This document shows, piece by piece, positions 17,781 to 26,653 of a stretch of DNA of 64,000 bases. Every line of letters begins with the position of its first letter. Position 1 is the first letter of the stretch. The stretch is taken from contig JBBMRB010000007.1 in NCBI GenBank assembly GCA_038900335.1, positions 97,908 through 161,907 of the forward strand, written 5' to 3'. The translations under genes were made by a program, and so were the position numbers. Under the pieces are notes generated by a model. That model was given only the letters and a program-made list of their open reading frames with translations. It did not search any database and was not told the DNA's origin. Source of the stretch: Rs1 sp038900335. Lineage in GTDB: Bacteria; Pseudomonadota; Gammaproteobacteria; Pseudomonadales; Balneatricaceae.

Positions 17781-18782
17781 ATGAAGCCATTTATTGAATT
17801 ATCAAGCTGGATAGATTCACTCGTTCTATTAAAAAAAATTAAATTAGCAAAAGATTGGCAGATGACTGTCTTGAAAGGTGATGCGAGTTCTCGTCGTTAT
17901 TTTCGGATAGTTTCGTCATCAGCAAGCTATATAGTTGCTCAAAGCCCATTAGATAAAATAGATAATAATGTGTTCTGTAATATAGCCAAGCATTGGTTAG
18001 CTCAAGGTGTGAATGTGCCCCAAGTTTTTGAGCTGGATGAGAAAAACGGTTTTATGTTGGTTGAAGATTTAGGTGCTAACCATTTATTTGACGTTTGCAG
18101 CGATAACAATAGCGATTATTACTATCGCCAAGCTATTGATCAACTATTGTGTGTGCAAAAAGTACAGAGCAATACACTGCCTGTTTTCGATCGCTCTTTT
18201 TTACTGCGTGAAATGATGTTGTTTAAAGACTGGTTTGTTGAGCAGCACTTAATGCTGAGCACAGCGGATTGCGTACTAGACGCTTTTGAAGTGTTGATTC
18301 AATCAGCGCTTACACAGCCGCAATTGGTCATGCATCGTGATTATCATAGTAAAAATTTACTCATTACACATGATGATATTAGTATCATCGATTTTCAAGA
18401 TGCTGTTATTGGTCCTATTGCCTATGATCTGGTGTCGTTGTTGCGTGACTGCTATGTGTCTTTAACCGATACCCAGTTAGACGATTTACAAAGCTATTAT
18501 TTGAAATTATTAAATGAATCTAAATTACTTTCGCACAGCGTATCTAAAGAAGAGTGGGCAGTGTGGTTTGATTTAATAGGTTTACAGCGTCATTTGAAAG
18601 TATTGGGGCTGTTTATTCGCTTAGCTGTTCAAGAAGGTAAAGATAGTTACTTAAAGGATCTGCCGCGGGTGTATCATTATGTTGAAAATATTAGTGCTAA
18701 ATACCAGCAGCTCAAACCGTTTCATCAATGGTTAAAAACCGAAGTTGGGCCTAAAGTCAAACAGCAAAAATGGTATAAATAA
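17781..18782 (+). CDS. amgK: N-acetylmuramate/N-acetylglucosamine anomeric kinase-like phosphotransferase
   Basis: AmgK phosphorylates recovered MurNAc and GlcNAc at C1 so that MurU can make UDP-MurNAc, a peptidoglycan recycling route that bypasses fosfomycin-sensitive synthesis (described in Pseudomonas). The protein of about 333 residues has an aminoglycoside-phosphotransferase fold: GDASSRRYFRI nucleotide loop (about 33), VEDLGANHLFD hinge, catalytic MHRDYHSKNLL (about 185) and metal-binding IIDFQDAVIGPIAYDLVSLL (about 205). Direct contact with murU supports the call. A GTG 18 bases upstream is an alternative start; no clear ribosome-binding site favours either. Confidence 0.88.
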   Translation: MKPFIELSSWIDSLVLLKKIKLAKDWQMTVLKGDASSRRYFRIVSSSASYIVAQSPLDKIDNNVFCNIAKHWLAQGVNVPQVFELDEKNGFMLVEDLGANHLFDVCSDNNSDYYYRQAIDQLLCVQKVQSNTLPVFDRSFLLREMMLFKDWFVEQHLMLSTADCVLDAFEVLIQSALTQPQLVMHRDYHSKNLLITHDDISIIDFQDAVIGPIAYDLVSLLRDCYVSLTDTQLDDLQSYYLKLLNESKLLSHSVSKEEWAVWFDLIGLQRHLKVLGLFIRLAVQEGKDSYLKDLPRVYHYVENISAKYQQLKPFHQWLKTEVGPKVKQQKWYK

Positions 18783-19478
18783 TTGAAAGCAATGATCTTA
18801 GCTGCCGGTAGAGGCAGTAGAATGAATGAGTTAACCGCAACGACTCCAAAGCCTTTAGTTCCTGTTTTAGGTAAGCCTTTAATCGAGTATCATCTTGAGA
18901 AGTTAGAGCGTGCCGGATTTAAAGATGTTGTTGTCAACGTGTCATGGTTAGCGCAAAAATTACAATATTATTTTGAACATGTTTATAGTGGCGCGTTAAA
19001 TATTACTGTTGTGCATGAGCGCCAAGCATTGGAGACAGGTGGGGGGGTGTATAATGCACTTGAACATTTGAGTTCTAATAATGAGCCGTTTTTAGTGATC
19101 AACTCAGATGTGATGACTGATTTTGATTATGCTACAGTTAAAAAAAGCATGACTGGTTTAGCTCATTTGTACTTGATTGCTAACCCATTACACAATCGCG
19201 GTGGAGATTACGCTATAATTGAACCCGACACGCTCTCGCTTAAAAAAGAGTGTGAAGAGGCAGAATCTTTTACATTTTCAGGTATTAGTATTTTAACAGC
19301 CAAGTTGTTTGAGAGCGCTGAGCATGAAAAATTCAGTTTGGTTAAAGTGTTTGATCAAGCAATTTCTAAACAGATGATTACAGCGCAAGTTTTAACTAAT
19401 CAATGGTTTGATGTAGGCACGCTTGAGCGACTCGCTTTAGCACAAGATTGGCAAGCGAAAAATAATAACGTTTTGTAG
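18783..19478 (+). CDS. murU: N-acetylmuramate-alpha-1-phosphate uridylyltransferase
   Basis: MurU turns MurNAc-1-phosphate and UTP into UDP-MurNAc in cell-wall recycling. 231 residues with a nucleotidyltransferase start MKAMILAAGRGSRMNELT, PKPLVPVLGKPLIEYHLE (about 22), LVINSDVMTDFDY with the metal-binding Asp (about 103), and C-terminal TNQWFDVGTLERL. The TTG start follows the amgK stop with no gap, so the two are translationally coupled. The start agrees with known MurU proteins, whose Met-Lys-Ala-Met opening is conserved. Confidence 0.9.
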   Translation: MKAMILAAGRGSRMNELTATTPKPLVPVLGKPLIEYHLEKLERAGFKDVVVNVSWLAQKLQYYFEHVYSGALNITVVHERQALETGGGVYNALEHLSSNNEPFLVINSDVMTDFDYATVKKSMTGLAHLYLIANPLHNRGGDYAIIEPDTLSLKKECEEAESFTFSGISILTAKLFESAEHEKFSLVKVFDQAISKQMITAQVLTNQWFDVGTLERLALAQDWQAKNNNVL

Positions 19479-19567
19479 AGCACCACAGGCTAAAAGCGCT
19501 ATCTAAATAAATTGCTGTGAATGCACAGTTTTAATATTTATCCACAAGATGTAAGAAGTTGATGACG

Positions 19568-20368
19568 ATGAATGGACAATTGCTACAGAACATTAAAAAA
19601 TTTAGAACAGGCATTATTATAGGCGGTTTAATCGGTTTTTGGTCCGGTGGCTTTATGGGTATGTTCTTTGGTGCGGGCGTTTGCTTTTTTATTAATCGTT
19701 GGTTGCACAGTGTTTTATTGGGAGCGGGCTCGCCGCAAGCTCTATTCTTTAAAGCCACATTTGTGGTGATGGGGAAGATCGCAAAGGCAGATGGCCGCGT
19801 CTGCGAAAGTGAAATACAGTTCGCTCGTGATGTCATGCAGCGCATGCAGTTAGATACAGAAAAAAAGCGTCAGGCTATGGCTTTTTTTGGTGAAGGTAAG
19901 AGTGCTGATTACGATTTATCGAAAGTATTAAGACCGTTGAGTATTTTAATTCAGCGCCGTAGCGCTGTTAAAATAATGTTCTTAGAAATTCAATTGCAAG
20001 CGGCAATGGCCGATGGTGAAATTTCACCAGATGAGTTAAAGGTTATTCAAGAAGTGTGTGCTTTCTTGAAAATGTCGCAACAAGAAATGAATCAATTGTT
20101 AGCGAGAATGCAAGCGCAGCAATCGTTTTACGGTGCTGGTGGGGCAGTGTCTTCGCAATCATCTATCGATGAGGCTTACAAAGTATTGGGTGTCAGTGAA
20201 TCTGCTACAGAGGCTGAGTTGAAAAAAGCTTATCGCAGACTAATGAGCCAGCATCATCCAGATAAGCTAGTGGCTAAAGGGCTGCCTCCTGAAATGATGC
20301 AGCTGGCAAAAGAGAAAACGCAAGAAATTCAATCAGCCTATGATATTGTAAAAGCAGCACGTAAGTGA
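19568..20368 (+). CDS. djlA: DjlA-like membrane-anchored J-domain co-chaperone
   Basis: A DnaK co-chaperone anchored in the inner membrane by its N-terminus. About 266 residues. A Gly-rich transmembrane segment (about 12-38, GGLIGFWSGGFMGMFFG) is followed by a TerB-like helical domain (MGKIAKADGRVCESEI; MADGEISPDELKVI; about 60-165) and a C-terminal J domain, DEAYKVLGVSESATEAELKK with the essential His-Pro-Asp in HHPDKL (about 235). I prefer the ATG at 19568, about 9 bases after AAGAAG, over two upstream in-frame codons. It is next to amgK-murU as in pseudomonads, and faces a DUF3530 gene tail to tail. Confidence 0.9.
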   Translation: MNGQLLQNIKKFRTGIIIGGLIGFWSGGFMGMFFGAGVCFFINRWLHSVLLGAGSPQALFFKATFVVMGKIAKADGRVCESEIQFARDVMQRMQLDTEKKRQAMAFFGEGKSADYDLSKVLRPLSILIQRRSAVKIMFLEIQLQAAMADGEISPDELKVIQEVCAFLKMSQQEMNQLLARMQAQQSFYGAGGAVSSQSSIDEAYKVLGVSESATEAELKKAYRRLMSQHHPDKLVAKGLPPEMMQLAKEKTQEIQSAYDIVKAARK

Positions 20369-20377
20369 TGAGTAAAT

Positions 20378-21475
20378 TTAATTATTAATCGCTCCTGGCG
20401 CTTGGTTGATTTTTTCAGGGGGGGTAGGAGCACTTTCTAGTGCTTCTTTTTCGGCCAGTTTCTGCTCTACCTGATTTTTCAAAATCCCCCGCACTTTCCT
20501 GTACAGCCATTGGTTGCCCGCTTTCGTCCAAGAGAATGAAGGTGCTTTAATTTGTAAGTATTGCTCTATATCTGCTCTGTTTGCAGCGCGCTTTCTAGCC
20601 AGAGCTTGGTCAGCATAATAGCTAGATGTCTCTTGCGGTGTATAGATGTCGATAACATCTATTTTTAGATTGCCGATGGTTTCGTTTAGCGTAGGTGAAC
20701 TCAAGTCTTGCGACTGTAATGGGTTGATCAATATTAACTTGCTGTTCTCCTTGTCCGCCTCTTCTAATGTGGCTGCATAAGCTGTAGCCCAAGTAGCGCC
20801 TTGTCCAATACCGATAATGATGATCACGTCGCTCTGCTCTTTTAATTTAATGACGGTTGCCTGTGCTCTGGCGATCACGGTTTCAGCCATAGTACTAGTG
20901 GCTTCGCTTTGCTCTTCATTGTTTTGTGTTAAAGCTTGTGTCTCGGTATTAGTAGTATCGTCACTAGAAGTTTGATTATTTTCAGCAGCTTCTGTCTCGT
21001 TGCCTGCTGTGTTCTCAGCCTCTTGTGCGCTGTAATCGGTTCTTTTTGGCATCGCTTCTAATTGCGTGTTAGGTAAAGTGATAACGGCTGTCTGCCAGTT
21101 GTAGCTGGTCAGTTTTGTTCTTAAGGGCTGTAAGGTAACAGGCCAGTTTGAATGATTTCTTTCATCGGGGAAAAACAAAATACTACCAATAGGTTCTTTA
21201 TCTTCAGAGCCTAGAAAATAAATGTCGAAATCTTCATCTAGCGCATTTAATTGAATAACTTCAGTCAATGAACTACTCAACAACATACCAATATCATTGG
21301 CAATGGCTTTTTTGGTGTTTGTCAGTGTGCGGGTAATTGCCTGTGGTGTCGATGTTTCACTGGCAGGGGCTTGGGTATCAGTTGTAGGCGCACTGTCTTG
21401 CTCGGTTGATTCCTCTGCAGCTTGTGAGTAACTTGCAAAAAGCGTAAGAAAATAAATAAAAATGATTTTTTTCAT
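20378..21475 (-). CDS. DUF3530 family periplasmic protein
   Basis: A 365-residue secreted protein with a signal peptide (residues 1-19, cut after SYSQA). A Thr/Glu/Ala-rich acidic linker occupies roughly 150-200. The second half resembles an alpha/beta-hydrolase: the segment IIIIGIGQGATWATAYA (about 218) sits where the nucleophile elbow G-x-S-x-G should be, but Ser is replaced by Gly, so ordinary esterase activity is doubtful. Members of this family occur in pseudomonads and relatives; the function is unknown. It converges on djlA with 9 bases between the stops and no clear terminator. Confidence 0.75.
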   Translation of the reverse strand: MKKIIFIYFLTLFASYSQAAEESTEQDSAPTTDTQAPASETSTPQAITRTLTNTKKAIANDIGMLLSSSLTEVIQLNALDEDFDIYFLGSEDKEPIGSILFFPDERNHSNWPVTLQPLRTKLTSYNWQTAVITLPNTQLEAMPKRTDYSAQEAENTAGNETEAAENNQTSSDDTTNTETQALTQNNEEQSEATSTMAETVIARAQATVIKLKEQSDVIIIIGIGQGATWATAYAATLEEADKENSKLILINPLQSQDLSSPTLNETIGNLKIDVIDIYTPQETSSYYADQALARKRAANRADIEQYLQIKAPSFSWTKAGNQWLYRKVRGILKNQVEQKLAEKEALESAPTPPEKINQAPGAINN

Positions 21476-21578
21476 AAAATGTCTATATCACTGAATTTTA
21501 AAAAGTCTAAAGATATTAATACGCCAGGCATTTAGATACAATGTGAGCTGACAAAAACTATTGAAATAGTAAGGCATT

Positions 21579-22253
21579 ATGATGAAAGACTTTAAAATAG
21601 CTCCCTCTATTTTGGCTGCAAACTTTGCTTGCTTAGGTGAAGAGGTTGATAATGTATTGGCAGCAGGTGCTGATATAGTACATTTTGATGTAATGGATAA
21701 TCATTATGTGCCCAATTTAACAATTGGTCCTATGGTATGCAGTGCGTTACGAAAGCATGGTGTCAGCGCTCCCATTGATGTGCATTTAATGGTGACGCCT
21801 GTCGATTCAATGATTTCTCAGTTTATAGATGCTGGCGCTTCTTATATAACATTTCATCCTGAAGCATCACAGCATATCGATCGCTCACTACAAATGATCA
21901 GAGATGGTGGTTGTAAGGCGGGTTTGGTTTTTAACCCTGCGACGCCTCTGCATTATTTAGATCACGTTATGGATAAATTAGACATGATATTGTTAATGTC
22001 TGTTAATCCAGGATTTGGCGGGCAAAAATTCATTCCATCAACACTAGATAAACTACGCCAGGTTAGAGCTATCATTGATAATTCTGGGCTTGATATTCGC
22101 TTAGAAGTTGACGGTGGTGTGACTGTTGAGAATATTGCACAAGTTGCAGCAGCAGGGGCAGATACCTTTGTTGCAGGCTCCGCTATATTCAATACTGTTG
22201 ACTATCAGCAAACTATTGACAAAATGCGTTGTCAGCTTAAAGAGATTAATTAA
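21579..22253 (+). CDS. rpe: ribulose-phosphate 3-epimerase
   Basis: Interconverts ribulose-5-phosphate and xylulose-5-phosphate in the pentose phosphate pathway. 224 residues (E. coli 225). TIM-barrel motifs: IAPSILAANFACLGEEV (residue 7), VHFDVMDNHYVPNLTIGP with metal-binding His and Asp (about 34), DVHLMVTPVD (about 68), LMSVNPGFGGQKFI (about 140) and LEVDGGVTVENI (about 176). In pseudomonads rpe usually precedes gph and trpE; here it stands alone before an M23 peptidase. With no 6-phosphogluconate dehydrogenase in view, it likely serves the non-oxidative branch. Confidence 0.96.
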   Translation: MMKDFKIAPSILAANFACLGEEVDNVLAAGADIVHFDVMDNHYVPNLTIGPMVCSALRKHGVSAPIDVHLMVTPVDSMISQFIDAGASYITFHPEASQHIDRSLQMIRDGGCKAGLVFNPATPLHYLDHVMDKLDMILLMSVNPGFGGQKFIPSTLDKLRQVRAIIDNSGLDIRLEVDGGVTVENIAQVAAAGADTFVAGSAIFNTVDYQQTIDKMRCQLKEIN

Positions 22254-22364
22254 ATAGTGACCTTTATAGGCAGATGAAGCTAGCTGTAAATACCATCATT
22301 GTTCAATGGTGGTGTTATATAAATATAGGTTATAAACACAAACTAGGATGTAGAAAAAGACGGG

Positions 22365-23690
22365 ATGTTTGACTCTATTAAAAATAACGTTGGTTTGTTG
22401 CTAAAACACACACAAACTTTACTAAAACGTTTACCAAAACTACACGCATATTTAATAGTTTGTTTAGCTTTAGTATGTGCATTATTGTTTTTATTTCCAA
22501 TTACACCTTATCAGCTGGATAGGAATATTAAATTACCTGCTTTGTACGATCCTCAGTATACGGGTAATGATGAGCCGTTAATAAATTACTCCTATCCGCA
22601 GATTGCTCACTATGAATTAATAGTTGAAGAGGGCCAAAGCTTAAGTGTTTTACTTGAAAAAATAGGTGTGCCACCTAACTCAACAGTCGATGAAATAAAA
22701 AACGCCGACATTAACGTATTGACAATAGACCTTATAAATACGGGCGATAAATATCGCTTTTGGGTAGATGATTATGACGACTATGTCAATTCAGAGCCGA
22801 CAGTACTTAGACGAATGGAACAGGTGCTAGGGCCTGAGCATCAAGTTGTTTTTGAGAGAAAGAAAAATGGCTTTGAATATAGCGATGTTATTTTAGAGGG
22901 GCAGTGGAAAGAACGTGTGGTGATAGGCGAGGTAAAACCTGGAAGTAATTTTGGCGCAGCTGCTTCTGATGAAGGTTTACCTTATGGTATTATCAGTGAA
23001 TCAACGCGATTACTTAACACAAAAATAAATTTCAAAAAAATACAGGCAGGTACCAAATTTCAGCTTGTTGTTTCTGATCAGTATATAGATGGTGTGCTAT
23101 CTGGGCAATCTCGCTTAGATGGTATCCGGTTACTGATTCGTAACAATGTATACTCTGCTTTTTCTTATGAAGGTAATTACTTCGATAGTGATGGCAATGG
23201 TTTGGAAGAGGCGTTTACGCGATACCCAGTAAAAGGAAAGTATCGTATATCCTCTAACTTTAATCCACGTAGAAGACATCCTATTACTCGTTTAATTAGG
23301 CCGCATAACGGTACTGACTTTGCAGTGAGAACAGGTACCCCTGTTTATGCGCCAGGTGATGGTTTAGTGAGTCGAGTCGTTCGTCATAAATATGCGGGGT
23401 TATATATTGAGATTAAACATGGTGAGAAATATAAAACCCGGTATTTGCATTTAAGTAAAGCGCTTGTTAAGAAGGGTCAATACATTAAGCGAGGCCAAAA
23501 AATAGCATTAAGTGGCAATACCGGCGCATCGACTGGGGCGCATTTGCACTATGAATTCCATGTTAATCAAAAACCGATTAATGCGATGGGTAAAAACGTT
23601 CCTGTTGTGGTAGGTGTTGAGAAGAAAGCAAAAGCGGCGTTTACATCCAGGGTGGCAAGATTGATCAAAATGATGCGATCACAAGCATAG
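22365..23690 (+). CDS. M23 family peptidoglycan endopeptidase with OapA/LysM-like domain
   Basis: A 441-residue inner-membrane-anchored cell-wall hydrolase of the MepM (YebA) type. One transmembrane segment (about 27-47), then an OapA/LysM-like region starting IVEEGQSLSVLLEKIGV (about 88), a beta-rich middle part, and a C-terminal LytM (M23) domain. The zinc-binding His/Asp are in RPHNGTDFAVRTGTPVYAPG (about 317) and the catalytic HLHYEFHVN (about 399) is intact, so an active enzyme is expected. Such enzymes cut meso-DAP cross-links during growth. No gene partner is obvious. Confidence 0.9.
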   Translation: MFDSIKNNVGLLLKHTQTLLKRLPKLHAYLIVCLALVCALLFLFPITPYQLDRNIKLPALYDPQYTGNDEPLINYSYPQIAHYELIVEEGQSLSVLLEKIGVPPNSTVDEIKNADINVLTIDLINTGDKYRFWVDDYDDYVNSEPTVLRRMEQVLGPEHQVVFERKKNGFEYSDVILEGQWKERVVIGEVKPGSNFGAAASDEGLPYGIISESTRLLNTKINFKKIQAGTKFQLVVSDQYIDGVLSGQSRLDGIRLLIRNNVYSAFSYEGNYFDSDGNGLEEAFTRYPVKGKYRISSNFNPRRRHPITRLIRPHNGTDFAVRTGTPVYAPGDGLVSRVVRHKYAGLYIEIKHGEKYKTRYLHLSKALVKKGQYIKRGQKIALSGNTGASTGAHLHYEFHVNQKPINAMGKNVPVVVGVEKKAKAAFTSRVARLIKMMRSQA

Positions 23691-23772
23691 TAAGTGTCGT
23701 GTTAATATTGTGTTTATAAGAAGCACACTCAGATAAATAAGACTAAATTATGGTAAAAAGGGAAGGTATAAA

Positions 23773-24807
23773 GTGGAAATATTAAAACGTATGTGGTTTG
23801 GTTCTTGGGATAGATTGAGTACTAGCTTAAGGCTTAATCGCATCGGTAAGCTAATAGTCTCTCTAATTCTATTGTACTTAGTGATTTCAACAGCTTTGGC
23901 GGTTTATTGGAGTAGTACACCGAATATAGGGCCAATACCGAGTGACAACGTACAGACAAGTGAAAAAGCGATCGCAGGTGTCGCGACCAGTAATGCGCTT
24001 ATTTACATAATGGAAACGCTATTAAACAAACCGGGCGGCTACCTGACTAATGATAAAACGTTACCGGGTATTTGGATGGACAACATGCCTAGATGGGAGT
24101 TTGGTGCACTAGTTCAAGCGCGAGACATGGCCAGAGGTTTACGTAAAGATTTTAGCCGTTCACAATCGCAATCAACAGAAGATGTTGATTTGACGAAAGC
24201 AGAACCAATGCTACATTTTGATAGCAATAGCTGGCTTTTTCCGTCATCTGAAGGTGAGTATAAAAAAGCGGTTGGCTTCCTAAAGTCTTATCGCAATAGA
24301 TTACAAGACTCTAATTTACAAGATGCTCAGTTTTATGCGCGTGCCGATAATTTGAATGGCTGGTTAGGGGATGTAAGTACTAGATTAGGTAATTTATCAC
24401 AGCAGTTAAGTGCTAGTGTCGGTCAAAAGAGAATCAACACTGATTTGGCTGGTGATGCTGAAGCTGTGCAGTCGACGCCTACTAGCAGTGAGCTGGAAGT
24501 AAAAACATCTTGGAATAAAGTAGATGATGTGTTCTATGAAGCGCGTGGTACCGCTTGGGCATTGGTTCATTTATTTAAAGCGATAGATCAAGATTTTGCT
24601 GGCGTATTGGAAAAGAAAAATGCACGTATTAGTTTGTTACAAATAATTCGTGAATTAGAGGCAACTCAAGCTTTTGTATGGAGTCCATTAATTATTAATG
24701 GTTCTGAGTTTGGTCTTTGGGCGAATCATTCACTGGTGATGTCGTCTTATATCACTCGCGCAAATGCCGCAATTATCGATTTAAGCAAGCTTTTATCACA
24801 GGGCTAA
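23773..24807 (+). CDS. DUF2333 family membrane protein
   Basis: A 344-residue protein whose function is not known. It has one N-terminal transmembrane segment (about 27-50, RIGKLIVSLILLYLVISTAL) and a large predicted periplasmic helical domain containing GGYLTNDKTLPGIWMDNMP and WEFGALVQARDMARGLR (about 95-135), both characteristic of the DUF2333 family of gammaproteobacteria. The start codon is GTG with GGGAAGG 8 bases upstream. It lies between an M23 peptidase and upp, in the same direction but with separate spacing, so it may be its own unit. Confidence 0.85.
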   Translation: MEILKRMWFGSWDRLSTSLRLNRIGKLIVSLILLYLVISTALAVYWSSTPNIGPIPSDNVQTSEKAIAGVATSNALIYIMETLLNKPGGYLTNDKTLPGIWMDNMPRWEFGALVQARDMARGLRKDFSRSQSQSTEDVDLTKAEPMLHFDSNSWLFPSSEGEYKKAVGFLKSYRNRLQDSNLQDAQFYARADNLNGWLGDVSTRLGNLSQQLSASVGQKRINTDLAGDAEAVQSTPTSSELEVKTSWNKVDDVFYEARGTAWALVHLFKAIDQDFAGVLEKKNARISLLQIIRELEATQAFVWSPLIINGSEFGLWANHSLVMSSYITRANAAIIDLSKLLSQG

Positions 24808-24885
24808 CTTTTACTATGAAGCGTGTTTTATAAACACGCTTAGATTACCAACCTATTATTAATAAAGATTTATAAGAGAGAACAC

Positions 24886-25512
24886 ATGAGCGTACATGAA
24901 ATCAAACACCCCCTAATACAGCATAAAATTGGTCTAATGCGTTCTAAAACTATTAGTACCAGAGGGTTTCGTCAATTAGCAGGAGAGGTCGGCTGTTTGC
25001 TAACTTATGAAGCGACTAAAGATCTTGAATTAGAAGATTACACGATTAAAGGCTGGTGCGGTGATATTAAGGGCGAGCGTATTAAAGGAAAAAAAATCAC
25101 TGCCGTACCAATACTCAGAGCAGGTCTAGGTATGCTTGATGGAGTGTTGGAGTTGGTGCCAAGTGCAAAAATTTCAGTGGTGGGTCTTTATCGAGATGAG
25201 ACGACATTAGAGGCTGTACCGTATTTTGAGAAATTAGCTCATGATATTGAAGAGCGTTTAGCATTAGTTGTTGATCCTATGTTAGCAACGGGGGGCACTA
25301 TGGTTGCAACTATTGATATGCTTAAGAAGGCAGGCTGTCAAAGTATCCGAGCACTGGTGTTAGTGGCTGCACCTGAAGGTATTGCAGTGATGCAAAAAGC
25401 ACATCCAGATGTTGAGTTGTTCACCGCAGCTATTGATAGCCATTTGAATGAACAAGGCTATATTATCCCTGGGCTAGGGGATGCCGGTGATAAAATATTT
25501 GGCACAAAATAA
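24886..25512 (+). CDS. upp: uracil phosphoribosyltransferase
   Basis: Salvages uracil to UMP with PRPP. 208 residues, the same as E. coli. It starts with VHEIKHPLIQHKIGLMR, has the ITAVPILRAGLGMLDGVLE substrate region (about 70), the PRPP loop VVDPMLATGGTMVATIDML (about 127) and the uracil-binding C-terminus FTAAIDSHLNEQGYIIPGLG. An uraA permease is often next to upp; here the neighbour is an IclR regulator, so uptake must be encoded elsewhere. Confidence 0.97.
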   Translation: MSVHEIKHPLIQHKIGLMRSKTISTRGFRQLAGEVGCLLTYEATKDLELEDYTIKGWCGDIKGERIKGKKITAVPILRAGLGMLDGVLELVPSAKISVVGLYRDETTLEAVPYFEKLAHDIEERLALVVDPMLATGGTMVATIDMLKKAGCQSIRALVLVAAPEGIAVMQKAHPDVELFTAAIDSHLNEQGYIIPGLGDAGDKIFGTK

Positions 25513-25650
25513 TTAATGAAAAATAAACAGGGCGGGGTCACTGCTGTCCTGGCTAGTTTTTGTATGAAAAGTTTTGTTATTATATTTGTTAAATACAGGC
25601 TAGTAGCTAACATTAATCAGTTAATTATATCGAAAAATAGAGTGTGAATC

Positions 25651-26484
25651 TTGGATTACAAAAATAGCGAAATCACAAAAGTGAAAGCTAAGCCTGGCCG
25701 ACCAAGCTCCAGTACGAAAGTGGTCGCTCAGGTGCAATCGCTATCAAGAGGATTGCTATTGCTGGAGAAAATAGCACAGACACAAGGCGTGTTATTAACG
25801 GACTTAGCTGAACAAGTGGATTTGCCAGTATCGACAGTGCATCGCCTGTTAAGTACTTTGGAGAGTCAAGGTTTTGTGCGAAGAGAATCCGCACAGGAGC
25901 TGTGGTTTGTCGGTGTGACTGGCTTTAAAATTGGTAATGGCTTTCTGGCAAGTAGAGACTTCGTGCGTCAAGCTAAGCCTTTTATGGCCAAATTAGTTGC
26001 TGAAGTGGGTGAGACCTCAAATTTATCAATCTTACAAGATGGTAGAGCCGTTATTATCGCTCAACATCAATGCCAAGAGATGATGCGCATGATGGTGCCC
26101 CTTGGTAGCAGTTCTCCTTTGCATGCATCTGGGGTTGGTAAAGCTATTTTGGCTGGTCTGTCACACGATCGGCAAGTGCTGCAGCTTGAGAGCGTGTCTC
26201 TCGATAAGATTACCGATTGGACGATAGTGTCACAAGACATGTTGGCTCAAGATTTAACATTGGCACAGCAGCGTGGCTGGGCGTTAGATGATCAGGAACA
26301 TGCTGTGGGGTTAAGGTGCGTCGCAGCATGTTTATATGATGAAAATAGCCAGCCTATCGCCGCTATTTCAGTGTCTGGGCCGTTAGCTAGAATAGACGAT
26401 GAGCGGATTTTGTATCTAGGTGAGCAGGTTAAGCTTGCAGCAAAAAACATCACTGCATTTATAGGTGGATGCTGGCCGCAGTAA
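25651..26484 (+). CDS. IclR family transcriptional regulator, AllR-like
   Basis: A 277-residue DNA-binding regulator. The N-terminal winged helix-turn-helix (about 28-90: VQSLSRGLLLLEKIAQTQG and LPVSTVHRLLSTLESQGFVRR) is followed by an IclR effector domain (about 105-270: MRMMVPLGSSSPLHASGVGKA, and DDQEHAVGLRCVAACL near 225). The effector domain is closest, as I recall it, to AllR, the glyoxylate-responsive repressor of allantoin catabolism, but no allantoin or glyoxylate genes are nearby. The start is TTG with no strong ribosome-binding site, so the N-terminus could be shorter. It converges on eda. Confidence 0.85.
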   Translation: MDYKNSEITKVKAKPGRPSSSTKVVAQVQSLSRGLLLLEKIAQTQGVLLTDLAEQVDLPVSTVHRLLSTLESQGFVRRESAQELWFVGVTGFKIGNGFLASRDFVRQAKPFMAKLVAEVGETSNLSILQDGRAVIIAQHQCQEMMRMMVPLGSSSPLHASGVGKAILAGLSHDRQVLQLESVSLDKITDWTIVSQDMLAQDLTLAQQRGWALDDQEHAVGLRCVAACLYDENSQPIAAISVSGPLARIDDERILYLGEQVKLAAKNITAFIGGCWPQ

Positions 26485-26509
26485 TTATCTTGAAAGGTTA
26501 TGGTGAGGT

Positions 26510-26539
26510 AAAAAATCCGACAACTAAATTAGTTGTCGG
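26510..26539 (-). terminator. rho-independent terminator of the zwf-pgl-eda operon
   Basis: CCGACAACTA (26517-26526) and TAGTTGTCGG (26530-26539) make a perfect 10-base-pair stem with a three-base loop. On the minus strand it is followed by a run of T (complement of 26510-26515). It lies 115 bases past the eda stop and faces the end of the IclR gene. Confidence 0.8.
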
Positions 26540-26653
26540 CTCGCTTAAAGTGGGATGTGATTAGCTCTGTGAGCAGTAGCGAGAAAGCTACTTTTATCTG
26601 TGCCCGGTTAAGTGAAATACAGGATACAAGGAAATAAGTTAAGTACTTAGCAG

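Noticed and set aside
25520..25560. Possible terminator after upp (CAGG...CCTG followed by TTTTT)
   Set aside because: Stem is only four perfect pairs with a long loop; not convincing.
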